In this document: positions 7,833 to 16,123 of the stretch, piece by piece
How the letters are laid out: every line of letters starts with the position of its first letter
Position numbering within the stretch: position 1 is the first letter of the stretch
Source: Glycomyces dulcitolivorans
GTDB lineage: Bacteria > Actinomycetota > Actinomycetes > Mycobacteriales > Micromonosporaceae
Assembly (NCBI RefSeq): GCF_003265355.1
Contig: NZ_QFRW01000327.1
Span: 1 to 55,745 of the forward strand
Length of the DNA stretch: 55,745 nucleotides
Reading direction: 5' to 3'
Notes under the pieces: model-generated
Told to the model about the DNA's origin: nothing
Seen by the model: only the letters and a program-made list of their open reading frames with translations
Database searches by the model: none
Position numbers and translations under genes: made by a program

Positions 7833-8776
7833 TGCGCGTCGCGGTCACCGGGCTCGGCCTCATCGGCGGGTCCGCCGCCCTCGCCCTCGCCGACGCCGGC
7901 CACGACGTGATCGGCCACGACCCCGACCCCGCGACCCGCGAGGCCGCCGCCGCGCACCTCCCCGTCACCGCCGACCCGGCCGACCTCCTCGACACCGACG
8001 TCGCCGTCGTCGCCGCACCCGTCCGCCACCTCGACGCGGTCGCCGCCGACACGCTCCCGGCCGGCCGCTACCGCGGCCTGGTCACCGACACCGCCTCCGT
8101 CAAGTCCGAGGCGCTCCGCGCCTTCGCCGCGCACCCCCGCTTCGTCGGCGGACACCCCATGGCCGGCAAGGAGACCGCCGGGTTCGCCAGCGCCGAGCCG
8201 GGCCTCTTCCGCGACCGAGTCTGGGTCCTGTGCCTCGAAGCGGACACCGCCCTCGGCGACTGGCTGACCCTCGCGCGCCTGTGGACCTCGATCGGCGCGC
8301 GCGTCGTCCCGGCCACCGCCGCCGAGCACGACCGCGCCGCCGCCCGCATCTCCCACCTGGAGCACCTGGTCGCCGCCGCCCTCGTCCACACCGCCGACGA
8401 CCCGCTCTCCCAGGCGCTCGCGGCCGGGTCGTACCGGGACGGCACCCGCGTCGCGGCCAGCCCGACCGCGCTGTTCACCGGGATGGTCGAAGGCAACCGC
8501 GCCGAGCTCCTCGCGGCCCTCGAAGACTTCGGCGCGCAGCTCGACGAGGCGTGGCAGTCGGTCGACGCCGAGCGCGACCGCCCCGAGGCCGTCGCCGGCT
8601 GGTTCGACCGGGCCCGCGCGGTCCGCGCAGCCTGGCCGCCCGCGCCCGGAGAGGCGGAGGAGATCACCCTCACGGGGGACGCGCTCCTCGCCCTGGGCAG
8701 GGGCGGAGGGTGGGTCGAGGCCGTGGAAAGTGAGGTCGCGGTCGTCCGGCGACCTCGCGTAAAGTCCACTCCATGA
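7832..8776 (+). CDS. tyrA: Prephenate dehydrogenase
   Basis: This 314-aa NAD(P)-dependent enzyme oxidatively decarboxylates prephenate to 4-hydroxyphenylpyruvate in tyrosine synthesis. A Rossmann GLGLIGGS motif begins at residue 7, followed by VTDTASVKSEAL and the substrate-binding GGHPMAGKETAG, then a helical C-terminal domain containing HDRAAARISHLEHLVA. No ACT domain is visible, so feedback control by tyrosine may be absent or use other residues. It is translationally coupled to the GroES-like gene upstream. Its last bases contain the putative promoter and operator of the DUF885 gene, whose ATG overlaps its stop. Confidence 0.92.
   Translation: MRVAVTGLGLIGGSAALALADAGHDVIGHDPDPATREAAAAHLPVTADPADLLDTDVAVVAAPVRHLDAVAADTLPAGRYRGLVTDTASVKSEALRAFAAHPRFVGGHPMAGKETAGFASAEPGLFRDRVWVLCLEADTALGDWLTLARLWTSIGARVVPATAAEHDRAAARISHLEHLVAAALVHTADDPLSQALAAGSYRDGTRVAASPTALFTGMVEGNRAELLAALEDFGAQLDEAWQSVDAERDRPEAVAGWFDRARAVRAAWPPAPGEAEEITLTGDALLALGRGGGWVEAVESEVAVVRRPRVKSTP
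8732..8765 (+). promoter_or_regulatory. Leaderless promoter with inverted repeat before the DUF885 gene
   Basis: An 8-bp inverted repeat (GAGGTCGC at 8732-8739, GCGACCTC at 8749-8756) covers the -35 position. TAAAGT (8760-8765) ends 7 nt before the ATG at 8773. The layout suggests an operator over a leaderless promoter inside the end of tyrA. Confidence 0.4.
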
Positions 8777-10470
8777 GAAGAATCGATCAGATCGCCGACA
8801 AGTACGTCGAGGACGCCATCGCCCTCAGCCCGCTGTTCGCCACCTCCATGGGCGTCCCCGGACACGACCATGAGATCGACGACCTCTCGCCCGCCGGGCT
8901 CGAAGCGCAGGCCGCGCTCACCCGCCAGGCGATCGCCGACCTGGACGCCGAGGAGCCCGAGGACGAGCGCGAGCGCGTCGCCAAGGAGGCCATCCTGGAG
9001 CGGCTGCGACTCCAGCTGGAGCGGCACGAGGCCGGCGACGCCTACCTGGACCTGAACGTGCTCGCCTCCCCCGTGCACGGCGTGCGCCAGATCTTCGACC
9101 TCATGCCGAAGGACGGGAAGGTCGCCGCCGAGAACATCGCGGCCCGCCTGGCCGCCGTCACGGAAGCGTTCAAGCAGTTCACCGAGACGCTCCGAGCCGA
9201 GGCCGCCGCCGGCCGCGTCGCCGCGAAGCGCCAGGTCCTGGAGGTCGCCACCCACTGCGACAACTGGAACGGCATCAAGGGGCCCGGCACCGACTTCTGG
9301 GCGAACCTGATCAGCTCGGTGACGATCGACGGCGAGCCGATCACCTCGGGGCCGCTGAAGATCGCGCTCGGCAACAGCGCGGCCTGGGCGCGCTCGGCCA
9401 CTCACAACTTCGCGCTGTTCCTGCGCGAGGAGCTGGCCCCGCAGGCACCCGAGAAGGACGCGGTCGGCCGCGACCGCTACTCGCGGGCGTCGCGCTACTT
9501 CATCGGCGCGGAGATCGACCTGGAGGAGACGTACGCGTGGGGCTGGCAGGAGCTGGCCCGCATCGAGGCGGACATGCGCGCGACCGCGGAGCGGATCAAG
9601 CCGGGCGCGTCGATCGAGGAGGTCGTGGCGTTCCTCGACCAGGACCCCGACGAGAACTTCACCGACAAGAACGTGTTCCGCGACTGGATGCAGGAGCTCG
9701 CCGACTCGACGATCGCCGACCTCGCGGACAAGCACTTCGACATCCCCGAGCAGATCCGCACGATCGACTGCAAGATCGCGCCGACCGAGGACGGGGCGAT
9801 CTACTACACCGGCCCGAGCGAGGACTTCTCGCGTCCGGGCGCGATGTGGTGGTCGGTTCCCGAGGGCCAGCAGCTGTTCGGCAAGTGGCGCGAGAAGTCG
9901 ACCGTGTACCACGAGGGCGTCCCCGGCCACCACCTCCAGGTCGGCCAGACCATGGCCCGCGTGGAGCTGCTCAACCGCTTCCAGCGCCAGATGATGTGGT
10001 GCTCGGGCCACGGCGAGGGCTGGGCGCTCTACTCCGAGCGGCTCATGGACGAGCTCGGCTACTACGAGGACGACCCGGGCGGGCGCCTGGGCATGCTCGA
10101 CGCGCAGGCGTTCCGCGCCGCCCGCGTCATCGTCGACATCGGCCTCCACTGCGAGTTCGCGATCCCCGCGGACAACCCGTTCGGCTGGCGGCAGGGCGAG
10201 GAGTGGGACGGCGAGAAGATGTTCGAGTTCATGCGGGCCCACACCCGCACGATCGAGGACGACATGCTCACCTTCGAGACCAACCGCTACCTCGGCTGGG
10301 CCGGCCAGGCCCCGTCGTACAAGGTCGGCGAGCGCCTGTGGATGCAGGCCCGCGAGGACTACAAGGGCCGCAAGGGCGCCGAGTTCAGCCTGAAGCAGTT
10401 CCACACCGACGCCCTGAACCTCGGCTCGATGGGCCTCACCCCGTTCGCCGAGGCGCTGGCGCGCCTCTGA
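8773..10470 (+). CDS. DUF885 family protein (predicted metallopeptidase)
   Basis: This 565-aa protein belongs to the DUF885 family. The HEGVPGHHLQ motif near residue 380 supplies a zinc-site helix (HExxxxH), and GEGWALYSERL about 35 residues later supplies the likely third ligand glutamate. The length matches the family (about 550-600 aa). No signal peptide or membrane segment is seen, so it should be cytoplasmic. Members are annotated as carboxypeptidase-like, but substrates are mostly unknown. The ATG overlaps the tyrA stop (ATGA), yet a candidate separate promoter sits just upstream. Confidence 0.88.
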   Translation: MRRIDQIADKYVEDAIALSPLFATSMGVPGHDHEIDDLSPAGLEAQAALTRQAIADLDAEEPEDERERVAKEAILERLRLQLERHEAGDAYLDLNVLASPVHGVRQIFDLMPKDGKVAAENIAARLAAVTEAFKQFTETLRAEAAAGRVAAKRQVLEVATHCDNWNGIKGPGTDFWANLISSVTIDGEPITSGPLKIALGNSAAWARSATHNFALFLREELAPQAPEKDAVGRDRYSRASRYFIGAEIDLEETYAWGWQELARIEADMRATAERIKPGASIEEVVAFLDQDPDENFTDKNVFRDWMQELADSTIADLADKHFDIPEQIRTIDCKIAPTEDGAIYYTGPSEDFSRPGAMWWSVPEGQQLFGKWREKSTVYHEGVPGHHLQVGQTMARVELLNRFQRQMMWCSGHGEGWALYSERLMDELGYYEDDPGGRLGMLDAQAFRAARVIVDIGLHCEFAIPADNPFGWRQGEEWDGEKMFEFMRAHTRTIEDDMLTFETNRYLGWAGQAPSYKVGERLWMQAREDYKGRKGAEFSLKQFHTDALNLGSMGLTPFAEALARL

Positions 10471-10480
10471 CGACACCGTT

Positions 10481-10518
10481 CTCGGCCTCGATCGCGCTCA
10501 GTCGTGTTCGAGGCCGAG
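10481..10518. terminator. Bidirectional stem-loop between convergent genes
   Basis: A perfect 11-bp inverted repeat (CTCGGCCTCGA at 10481-10491, complement at 10508-10518) with a 16-nt loop lies just after DUF885 and overlaps the 3' end of the convergent winged-helix gene. Confidence 0.5.
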
Positions 10519-11625
10519 TTCCATTTCGGGGCTGCCGAACCAGGCGCGCAGCCGGTCGGCGCCGCGGCGCAGGGCCGCGATCTCGGCGGCGGTGAAGCCG
10601 CGGGCGCGCCACGTCTCGATCACGACCCGGTCCTTCTTCACCGCGGCCTTCCAGTTGCCGATGACCTGGCCGTCCAGGAGGATCGCCGAGTTGAACCGCG
10701 GCCGGTCCGGGAACAGGCTGCGCGGCACCGAGTGGTGCAGGACCCAGTCCTTGGTGTCGGTGTAGGAGCACAGCATCTCGTCGAAGCCCTGCACGAAGTC
10801 GACGACCGGCCCGCCCTCGACCGGCTCGGGGCGCTCGCCCGCGTAGTAGAGGACGCGGCCGTCGTGGCGCAGCTCCTTGAGGCCCAGCTCGCCGACGGCG
10901 ACCTTGGCGTCGGCGACCTTCAGGGTCGCCCAGCGCGTGAAGTCCTTCACCGTCGCGGGCCCGCGCGAGTTGAAGAACCGCTCGGCGAGCGCCCGGACCG
11001 CGTCGTCCTTCCCGATCTCGCCGGCCGGGACGCGCTCCTCGAAGTTCGCGTACGTCTGCTTCCCGTCCTTCGGCGTGCCCGAGCACACCGCCTGGGTCAG
11101 CTCCGCGTGCTCCAGCAGGTGCGACAGCCGCACCCCGCTCGGATCGGGCACCCCCGCCTCGGTGAGCACCTCGACGACCTCGGCCCGGTCGAGGTGCCGC
11201 CCGCCGGCGGTCGCGGCGGCGAGCGCCTCGGCCGCGCCGTCAAGGATCTGCATGGTCAGGCCCAGGCTCCGGTTGTTCGTGCCCATGAGCTGCATGACCC
11301 GGTCGGCGGTCGCGGCCAGCAGCATCCGCAGGTCCTCGGCGGGCACGGTGTGCCAGGTCGGGCGCAGCACGTGGGTGCGCACGACCTCACCGCGGTCGAT
11401 GACCGCGTCGACCGAGTCCGCACCGGCATAGGCGAGCCCGTCCCGGTCCGGCACGGCCCGCATGGCGGGCGTCAGCTTCGAGGGCTGGTACTCCTGGGAC
11501 TGGACGACCCCGAGGTGCCGGAACGCCTCCAGCGGCGTCGCGAAGCGCTCGCCCCACAGTCGCTGCGAACGGGCGCGCCAGGCCGCGATGCCTGCGGGGG
11601 TGAGGTCTCCGGTGGGTGTCGACAT
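10498..11625 (-). CDS. Winged-helix DNA-binding protein of the HTH_42 (AlkZ/YcaQ-like) superfamily
   Basis: This 375-aa protein shows the HTH_42 layout: tandem winged-helix units, LRPTWHTVPAEDLRMLL near residue 90, ARGPATVKDFTRWATL-type text near 220, and a C-terminal barrel with a VIGNW-type motif. AlkZ/AlkX members are DNA glycosylases that excise bulky alkylated bases or unhook crosslinks, using a QxQ or QxD motif in an early helix. Here GVVQSQEYQ gives Q42-S-Q44, matching QxQ with a serine in the middle. Glycosylase activity is therefore plausible but unproven. The ATG at 11625 is preceded at 6 nt by TAGCAT, suggesting a leaderless mRNA. Confidence 0.82.
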   Translation of the reverse strand: MSTPTGDLTPAGIAAWRARSQRLWGERFATPLEAFRHLGVVQSQEYQPSKLTPAMRAVPDRDGLAYAGADSVDAVIDRGEVVRTHVLRPTWHTVPAEDLRMLLAATADRVMQLMGTNNRSLGLTMQILDGAAEALAAATAGGRHLDRAEVVEVLTEAGVPDPSGVRLSHLLEHAELTQAVCSGTPKDGKQTYANFEERVPAGEIGKDDAVRALAERFFNSRGPATVKDFTRWATLKVADAKVAVGELGLKELRHDGRVLYYAGERPEPVEGGPVVDFVQGFDEMLCSYTDTKDWVLHHSVPRSLFPDRPRFNSAILLDGQVIGNWKAAVKKDRVVIETWRARGFTAAEIAALRRGADRLRAWFGSPEMELGLEHD

Positions 11626-11631
11626 TCGCTC

Positions 11632-11637
11632 ATGCTA
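11632..11637 (-). promoter_or_regulatory. Leaderless -10 hexamer of the AlkZ-like gene
   Basis: TAGCAT on the minus strand is 6 nt from the ATG at 11625, with no Shine-Dalgarno sequence between. Confidence 0.4.
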
Positions 11638-11719
11638 GCGGGAGAAGGCGACATGAGCCCTCCGCCGAACCACGCGCCCCAATGGCCGGAATCACGGACG
11701 AAACCTCTGCTTGACCGGG

Positions 11720-11748
11720 TGGACGCGGTTGCGAGGAACGGACACAAT
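11720..11748 (+). promoter_or_regulatory. Candidate leaderless promoter of the gene at 11755
   Basis: TGGACG (11720-11725), a 17-base spacer and CACAAT (11743-11748) end 6 nt before the ATG. A second TTGACC at 11711 is too far away to be its -35. Confidence 0.35.
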
Positions 11749-11754
11749 TGCGGC

Positions 11755-12438
11755 ATGTCCCTTCCGAACGCGGTCCTCAGGCTCTCCACCGACGTCCTCG
11801 CCGACATCAACGACGACGAGCGCCTGGCGTTCGCCTACGCGCAGGGCCCGGCCCTGTCCGGGTTCGGCGAGGAGGCCGAACTCGTGTGCGTGTGGGAGAC
11901 CGGCGAGGTCCCCGAGGACGCCAGCGACGAGGCGGTGCACCTCACCGTCGCGAAGTTCCAGGAGCTCCTGGCTGAGCTCAACCGCGGAGAAGGCTGGCGG
12001 CACCCCCACTCCGAACCGCTCCGGGTGATCGGCGCCTTCGCCGAGGGCACGCTCCTCGCCGACGACTCCGAGCTCGGCTCGAAGGCCCGCGCCGAGGTGA
12101 CCGAGTTCCCGCAGGCCCTCGCCGACGCGTCCCGCCACGCGCTCGAAGCCGAGACCGACGCCGTTGCCGCGCGCCTCCGCGCCGCCTCGGACCACTGGGA
12201 GATCGCCGAGACGATCATCACCGGCGTCCACCGCGCCTACGTCGCCCTCTTCGCCGCCGCCGACTACTTCTTCCCCGGCCGCGAGCACCGCGCCGAATTC
12301 GTCGACCGCTACCTCCTCGGCTCCGACGTCCTCGACGCCGAACTGGCCCTCTGGACCGCCGCCGAAGCCCCCGACCGCGCCGAACGCCTCCCCGACGCCT
12401 GGCGCGCCTTCACCCGCACGGTCCTTGACAACAGCTGA
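11755..12438 (+). CDS. Uncharacterised protein, 227 aa
   Basis: I do not recognise this family. The protein is soluble and acidic with no signal peptide. Its first half has alternating strands and helices (LVCVWETGEVPEDASDEAVH). The second half is helical, with HRAYVALFAAADYFFPGRE near residue 165 and a conserved-looking FVDRYLLGSDVLDAE, the latter resembling helical substrate-binding domains of nucleotidyltransferase-like proteins. No catalytic signature is visible. It stands alone, facing away from the AlkZ-like gene, and is followed by tRNA-Arg. Confidence 0.7.
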   Translation: MSLPNAVLRLSTDVLADINDDERLAFAYAQGPALSGFGEEAELVCVWETGEVPEDASDEAVHLTVAKFQELLAELNRGEGWRHPHSEPLRVIGAFAEGTLLADDSELGSKARAEVTEFPQALADASRHALEAETDAVAARLRAASDHWEIAETIITGVHRAYVALFAAADYFFPGREHRAEFVDRYLLGSDVLDAELALWTAAEAPDRAERLPDAWRAFTRTVLDNS

Positions 12439-12480
12439 CCCGACCGGGACGAATGACCCACAGCACACCATCGAACCCGG

Positions 12481-12510
12481 TTGCAGCCTCGACGCAGCGC
12501 CAGGTAAGGT
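12481..12510 (+). promoter_or_regulatory. Promoter of tRNA-Arg
   Basis: TTGCAG (12481-12486), an 18-base spacer and TAAGGT (12505-12510) form a strong sigma-70-like promoter about 35 bases before the mature tRNA. Confidence 0.65.
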
Positions 12511-12545
12511 TATGCCCGGCCTGATCGAACAGATCAAGCCGCCAA

Positions 12546-12621
12546 GCGCCGCTAGCTCAACGGATAGAGCATCTGACTACGGATCAGAAGGTTGGGGGTT
12601 CGAATCCCTCGCGGCGCACCA
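12546..12621 (+). tRNA. tRNA-Arg(ACG)
   Basis: A complete 76-nt cloverleaf: acceptor GCGCCGC pairs with GCGGCGC, anticodon stem TCTGA/TCAGA encloses loop CTACGGA (anticodon ACG, read as ICG), the T arm contains GGTTCGAATCC, and CCA is encoded. The host needs TadA to convert A34 to inosine. Confidence 0.97.
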
Positions 12622-12630
12622 CCACAGAGA

Positions 12631-12656
12631 AGCCAGGTCTGAGACCTGGCTTTCTT
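12631..12656 (+). terminator. Rho-independent terminator of tRNA-Arg
   Basis: AGCCAGGTC, a TGA loop, GACCTGGCT and then TTCTT: a 9-bp stem with a short U-rich tail 10 bases after the tRNA. Confidence 0.8.
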
Positions 12657-12667
12657 GCTGTCCGCGC

Positions 12668-13273
12668 TCAGTCCGCATCCGCTTTCACGTGAGCGGCGAG
12701 GGCTTCGGTGAGCACGTAGGGCCGCTCTGCGGGAAGCAGTTCGCGGGCCTGTTCCAAGGCGCCGGCTTCGATGCGCTCGGCGATCTGATGGGCGAGCGGC
12801 GTGACGTCGGCGATGCCGGTGATCCACTCCTTCACGTAGCGGTGGACCGCATCACCGGAGAGTCCGATCTGGATGGAGCGGTGGTCGAGCCTGCCGAGTC
12901 GGAGGCTGCGTTCGGGGTCCCACTGGACGCGGACCAGGGAGTCGGCGAGGCGCTGCTTCCAGGCGTCGTGCGTCTCGTCCTGTGCGGGCGTGCTGCCGCA
13001 GGAGTTGGCAAGGGCCCATTCGAAGCCCTCACGCGTGATCGAGACGGCGAGGACCCGGGCCTGACCAGGCTTGGTCGCCCAGCCGCAGCGGTACATCATC
13101 CACAGGAACGAGGGCTTGATCCAGGTCATGCGGTCGCGCTTGAACGGTGAGACGAAGGTCTGCGCGGCGAGGGCCGGGTCGGCGATGTGGGGGTCGTACG
13201 CCTGGTAGACGGTGATGGTCTTGTCGTCGTAGGCCGCGCGGATCTGTCGCATCGGGGGTCGGGGGTTTTCCAT
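12668..13273 (-). CDS. DUF4291 family protein
   Basis: This 201-aa protein fits DUF4291 along its length: RQIRAAYDDKTITVYQAYDP near the start, FKRDRMTWIKPSFLWMMYRCGW, then SITREGFEWAL, WDPERSLRLGRL and RSIQIGLSGDAVHRYVKEWI. The family is widespread but has no known function; the conserved Arg, Trp and His residues suggest an enzyme. I chose the ATG at 13273 since conservation begins just after it; in-frame codons reach back to about 13309. It lies 51 bases after the SNF2 gene on the same strand and may be co-transcribed. It is convergent with tRNA-Arg. Confidence 0.85.
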   Translation of the reverse strand: MENPRPPMRQIRAAYDDKTITVYQAYDPHIADPALAAQTFVSPFKRDRMTWIKPSFLWMMYRCGWATKPGQARVLAVSITREGFEWALANSCGSTPAQDETHDAWKQRLADSLVRVQWDPERSLRLGRLDHRSIQIGLSGDAVHRYVKEWITGIADVTPLAHQIAERIEAGALEQARELLPAERPYVLTEALAAHVKADAD

Positions 13274-13324
13274 GACCCGGATGTTCGCAGGACGCGGGGA
13301 CGGCCGCAAGCGCGATTCGGACGC

Positions 13325-15520
13325 TTACCGGCGGTCGATGCCGAGGCGGGAGCGTTCGGCGGCGATGATGCGCTGCTCCAAGGGGATCGAGTCGTCGTCG
13401 AGTGTCGCCACGGCGGTGGCGGTCGCCATGGCGCCGGTCGACTTCGCGTCGCTGCGGCGGGCGTAGTGCTCGAACAGGAGTTCCTTGTGCTCCTGGACCT
13501 CTCGGATCCGGTCGTCCACGCCGTCTTTGGCGAGCAGGCGGTGCACCTGGACGCGGCGGGTCTGGCCCATGCGGTGGGCGCGGGCGACCGCCTGCTGCTC
13601 GATGCTCGGTTTCCATTGCGGCTCAGCGAGGACCACCATCGAGGCGGCCTGGATGTTCAGGCCGACGCCGCCGGCCTCGATCTGCGCCAGGATCACGGCG
13701 GGGCCTTCGCGGCGGGCGAACTCGTCGACCATGGCCTGGCGCTTCGCGGCGGCGACCTTCCCGGTGATCGGGCCGATCGCGACGTCCCCGATCCGCTCAC
13801 CCACCGCCTTGAGCACGTCGAGGAAGTACGAGAACACGATGACCTTCTGGCCCTCGGCACCCGCGTCGTCGACGAGTTCGGCCAGGCGCTCCAGCTTCGC
13901 CGAGCCCGGCATGGCCGAGGAGGCGCGGCGCATGCCCATGAGGTTGCGGCGCCGGACCTGCTCGCGGTACTCGTCCTCGTCACTCCCGTTGAACTGCACC
14001 CACTCCTCGACCTCGATCTTCTCGGGCAGTTCGGTGAGCACGTCCTCCTGGTTGCGCCGCAAGTACACCGGAGCGACCGTGCGTCGGAAGTCCTCGGCGC
14101 CGACCACTTCGTCGCCCTGGCCGACCTGCTCCGCGAGGTCGGGCCGGAGGTGGCCGATGAGCGACTTGAACTCCTGGACGCGGTTCTCCATCGGCGTGCC
14201 GGACAGCAGGAGCGCCCGCTTCGAGCGGCCGATCGCGGCACCGACCGCCATGCTGCGCTTCGCGTTCGGGTTCTTGATGTAGTGGGCCTCGTCAACGACC
14301 AGCAGCGCGATCTTCGCACGCTGCGGCAGCGATTCGAGCCGGTCGATGGTGTTGAACGTCGTCACCGCGACCCCGCCGCGGCGCAGCCACTTCCGGGCCT
14401 CCTCCTCCCTGCCGGGCCCGTGGAGGCCGAACGCCTCCAGCTTCGTGTGCTTGCGGATCTCGTTGAGCCAGTTGGGGACGACGCTCGCCGGGCAGATGAC
14501 GAGGCAGCGGCGCTGGCCCTTCGCAGCGAGATGCGCGGCGACCGCGAGGGCCTGGATGGTCTTGCCCAGGCCCATCTCGTCGCCGATGATCGCCCTCTTC
14601 TGGTAGATCACGTACTTCGCGCCGAAAAGCTGGTAGAAGCGGAGATCGGTACGCAGCAGCGACCGGTCGAACGGCAGCGTCTCGATCGCCTGCCGCAGGT
14701 CCTCGCCGACGAAGTCCTCGGCGCGCTCGGCGTCCTCCGCATCGGCGCCGGTGATCTTCGCGAACTGCGTGTTGACGCTCGCCGCCTGGCGCTCGTAGTC
14801 GCGCCACAGCTCATCGGAGTTCCACCGCTCGGGCCGGGCCCGGTCGAGCGCCGTGGCGAGATCGCGTTCCAGCGCATGGGTCTCGTGCTCGGCATTGACG
14901 GCCTCAAGCAGGTCAAGGCGCGCCAGCGTCTCGACTCTTCTTTTCCGCCTTGAGAAGAACATGGCCAGTCTGCTGCCGGCCCGGTCGGCCGCCGCGAAGT
15001 ACGGCATCGCCCGCTCCCGGAAGCGGTGCACGGCCTCCCGCAGCTCCCCGACCGCCTCCGTCGCCGCCCGCTCCGCCTGGAGGTGCGCCAGAATCCTGGT
15101 CTGCCGCGGGTCCCGCCGCACCGGGTCGAACCGGGTTCGGGCGTCCACACGAGACCGCTCCGCCACCAACGCCGCCGCGGCCTTCACCTCGTCGACGGTC
15201 TGCGCCCCTACCCCCGGGATCTGCATCAACTGCTCATGTGAGTTCGCAAGCACGTCAGCAACCGTGGTGATCCCGGCCTGCTCCAGCTTCGCCAGCCGCA
15301 GCCCCTTGGCGACCTTCTTCAACTCCGTGACCCGCATCGTCACGAGCCGCCCGGACACATCCTCACTCGCCATCGCCGCCGCATGCCCACGCACGGCATT
15401 GCGCAACTGCGCAGGCGCGGCGGCCAGGCTCTCGTACTGCCGCAACGTCTCACGGGCACGCGCAACCTGTTCGCGAGCGCGCTCGCGGAGCTTCCGCTTG
15501 TCGGGTCGAGTGCTGGCCAT
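13325..15520 (-). CDS. SNF2/RapA-type DEAD-like helicase with N-terminal HhH region
   Basis: This 731-aa protein has a basic coiled N-terminus, a helix-hairpin-helix-like segment at about 75-115 (ITTVADVLANSHEQLMQIPGVG), and a full SNF2 ATPase: Walker A GDEMGLGKT near residue 315, DEAH near 408, the SGTPMENR motif, and QQAVARAHRMGQ (motif VI) near 648. Such proteins translocate on double-stranded DNA and remodel protein-DNA complexes. Neither a SWIM zinc finger nor a nuclease domain is visible. I chose the ATG at 15520: GGAG lies at good spacing, and a TACAAT hexamer at 15551-15556 would start transcription after the alternative ATG at 15550. Confidence 0.88.
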   Translation of the reverse strand: MASTRPDKRKLRERAREQVARARETLRQYESLAAAPAQLRNAVRGHAAAMASEDVSGRLVTMRVTELKKVAKGLRLAKLEQAGITTVADVLANSHEQLMQIPGVGAQTVDEVKAAAALVAERSRVDARTRFDPVRRDPRQTRILAHLQAERAATEAVGELREAVHRFRERAMPYFAAADRAGSRLAMFFSRRKRRVETLARLDLLEAVNAEHETHALERDLATALDRARPERWNSDELWRDYERQAASVNTQFAKITGADAEDAERAEDFVGEDLRQAIETLPFDRSLLRTDLRFYQLFGAKYVIYQKRAIIGDEMGLGKTIQALAVAAHLAAKGQRRCLVICPASVVPNWLNEIRKHTKLEAFGLHGPGREEEARKWLRRGGVAVTTFNTIDRLESLPQRAKIALLVVDEAHYIKNPNAKRSMAVGAAIGRSKRALLLSGTPMENRVQEFKSLIGHLRPDLAEQVGQGDEVVGAEDFRRTVAPVYLRRNQEDVLTELPEKIEVEEWVQFNGSDEDEYREQVRRRNLMGMRRASSAMPGSAKLERLAELVDDAGAEGQKVIVFSYFLDVLKAVGERIGDVAIGPITGKVAAAKRQAMVDEFARREGPAVILAQIEAGGVGLNIQAASMVVLAEPQWKPSIEQQAVARAHRMGQTRRVQVHRLLAKDGVDDRIREVQEHKELLFEHYARRSDAKSTGAMATATAVATLDDDSIPLEQRIIAAERSRLGIDRR

Positions 15521-15550
15521 GGGGACTCCAGGGGTCGGGAGGGCACCCAT

Positions 15551-15556
15551 TGTATG
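15551..15556 (-). promoter_or_regulatory. -10 hexamer of the SNF2 helicase gene
   Basis: TACAAT on the minus strand lies about 31 bases before the chosen ATG, leaving a short leader that includes the GGAG ribosome-binding site. Confidence 0.4.
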
Positions 15557-15731
15557 AGCCGGGACGCCCCAGCGATCGTTCCCGCCGTCAACGCTGTGAA
15601 AACACCGACCGGCGTCTCAGGTTCGGCCGCACTCGGAGACGCTTGACCCATCCGGTGGCGGAACTCCGATAAGCTCTCGGGTTGTCACCGGCGCATGACC
15701 CCTTGTGCCGTCAACTGAATGAGGAGTGCGT

Positions 15732-16118
15732 ATGGGAATCCCCGACCCGGAGGCATCCAGACAGCATCTTGAGGCGTGGAAGGGCCGGATCGATCGGCTT
15801 GCCGCCGATACGCAGGCGATGAGCGAGCAGTTCGAGGGTTTGAAGGTCGTTGCGGCCGACCCGTTCGGGCTTGCGCAGGTGACCGTGGATTCCAGCGGGA
15901 ACCTGGTCGACCTGGTGTTGAGCGAGCGGACCCGGCGGATCAGTACCGAGGAGACGGCGCAGGCGGTGCTGGCCGCGATCCAGGTCGCGAAGGCGCAGAT
16001 CGCGGAGCGGTCTGCGGAGATCATCTCGGAGACGCTCGGGGCGGATTCGGCTGCGGGGCAGGCGATCGCGAATCGGGTTCGGTCGCAGCTGATGCCGAAG
16101 ACCGACGAGGAGGGCTGA
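15732..16118 (+). CDS. YbaB/EbfC-family nucleoid-associated-like protein (type VII locus)
   Basis: This 128-aa protein has an N-terminal coiled coil and the YbaB central strands (FGLAQVTVDSSGNLVDLVLSE), followed by a long C-terminal helix. YbaB homologues are dimeric DNA-binding proteins, but divergent copies sit at the head of many actinobacterial type VII secretion-associated loci, where their role is unknown. The ATG at 15732 follows GAGGAG at 5 nt. It is the first gene of a six-gene same-strand run that includes EspC-like, WXG-like and toxin-like proteins. Two more copies occur at 50.1-50.8 kb beside the second such locus. Confidence 0.85.
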   Translation: MGIPDPEASRQHLEAWKGRIDRLAADTQAMSEQFEGLKVVAADPFGLAQVTVDSSGNLVDLVLSERTRRISTEETAQAVLAAIQVAKAQIAERSAEIISETLGADSAAGQAIANRVRSQLMPKTDEEG

Positions 16119-16123
16119 GCGCC

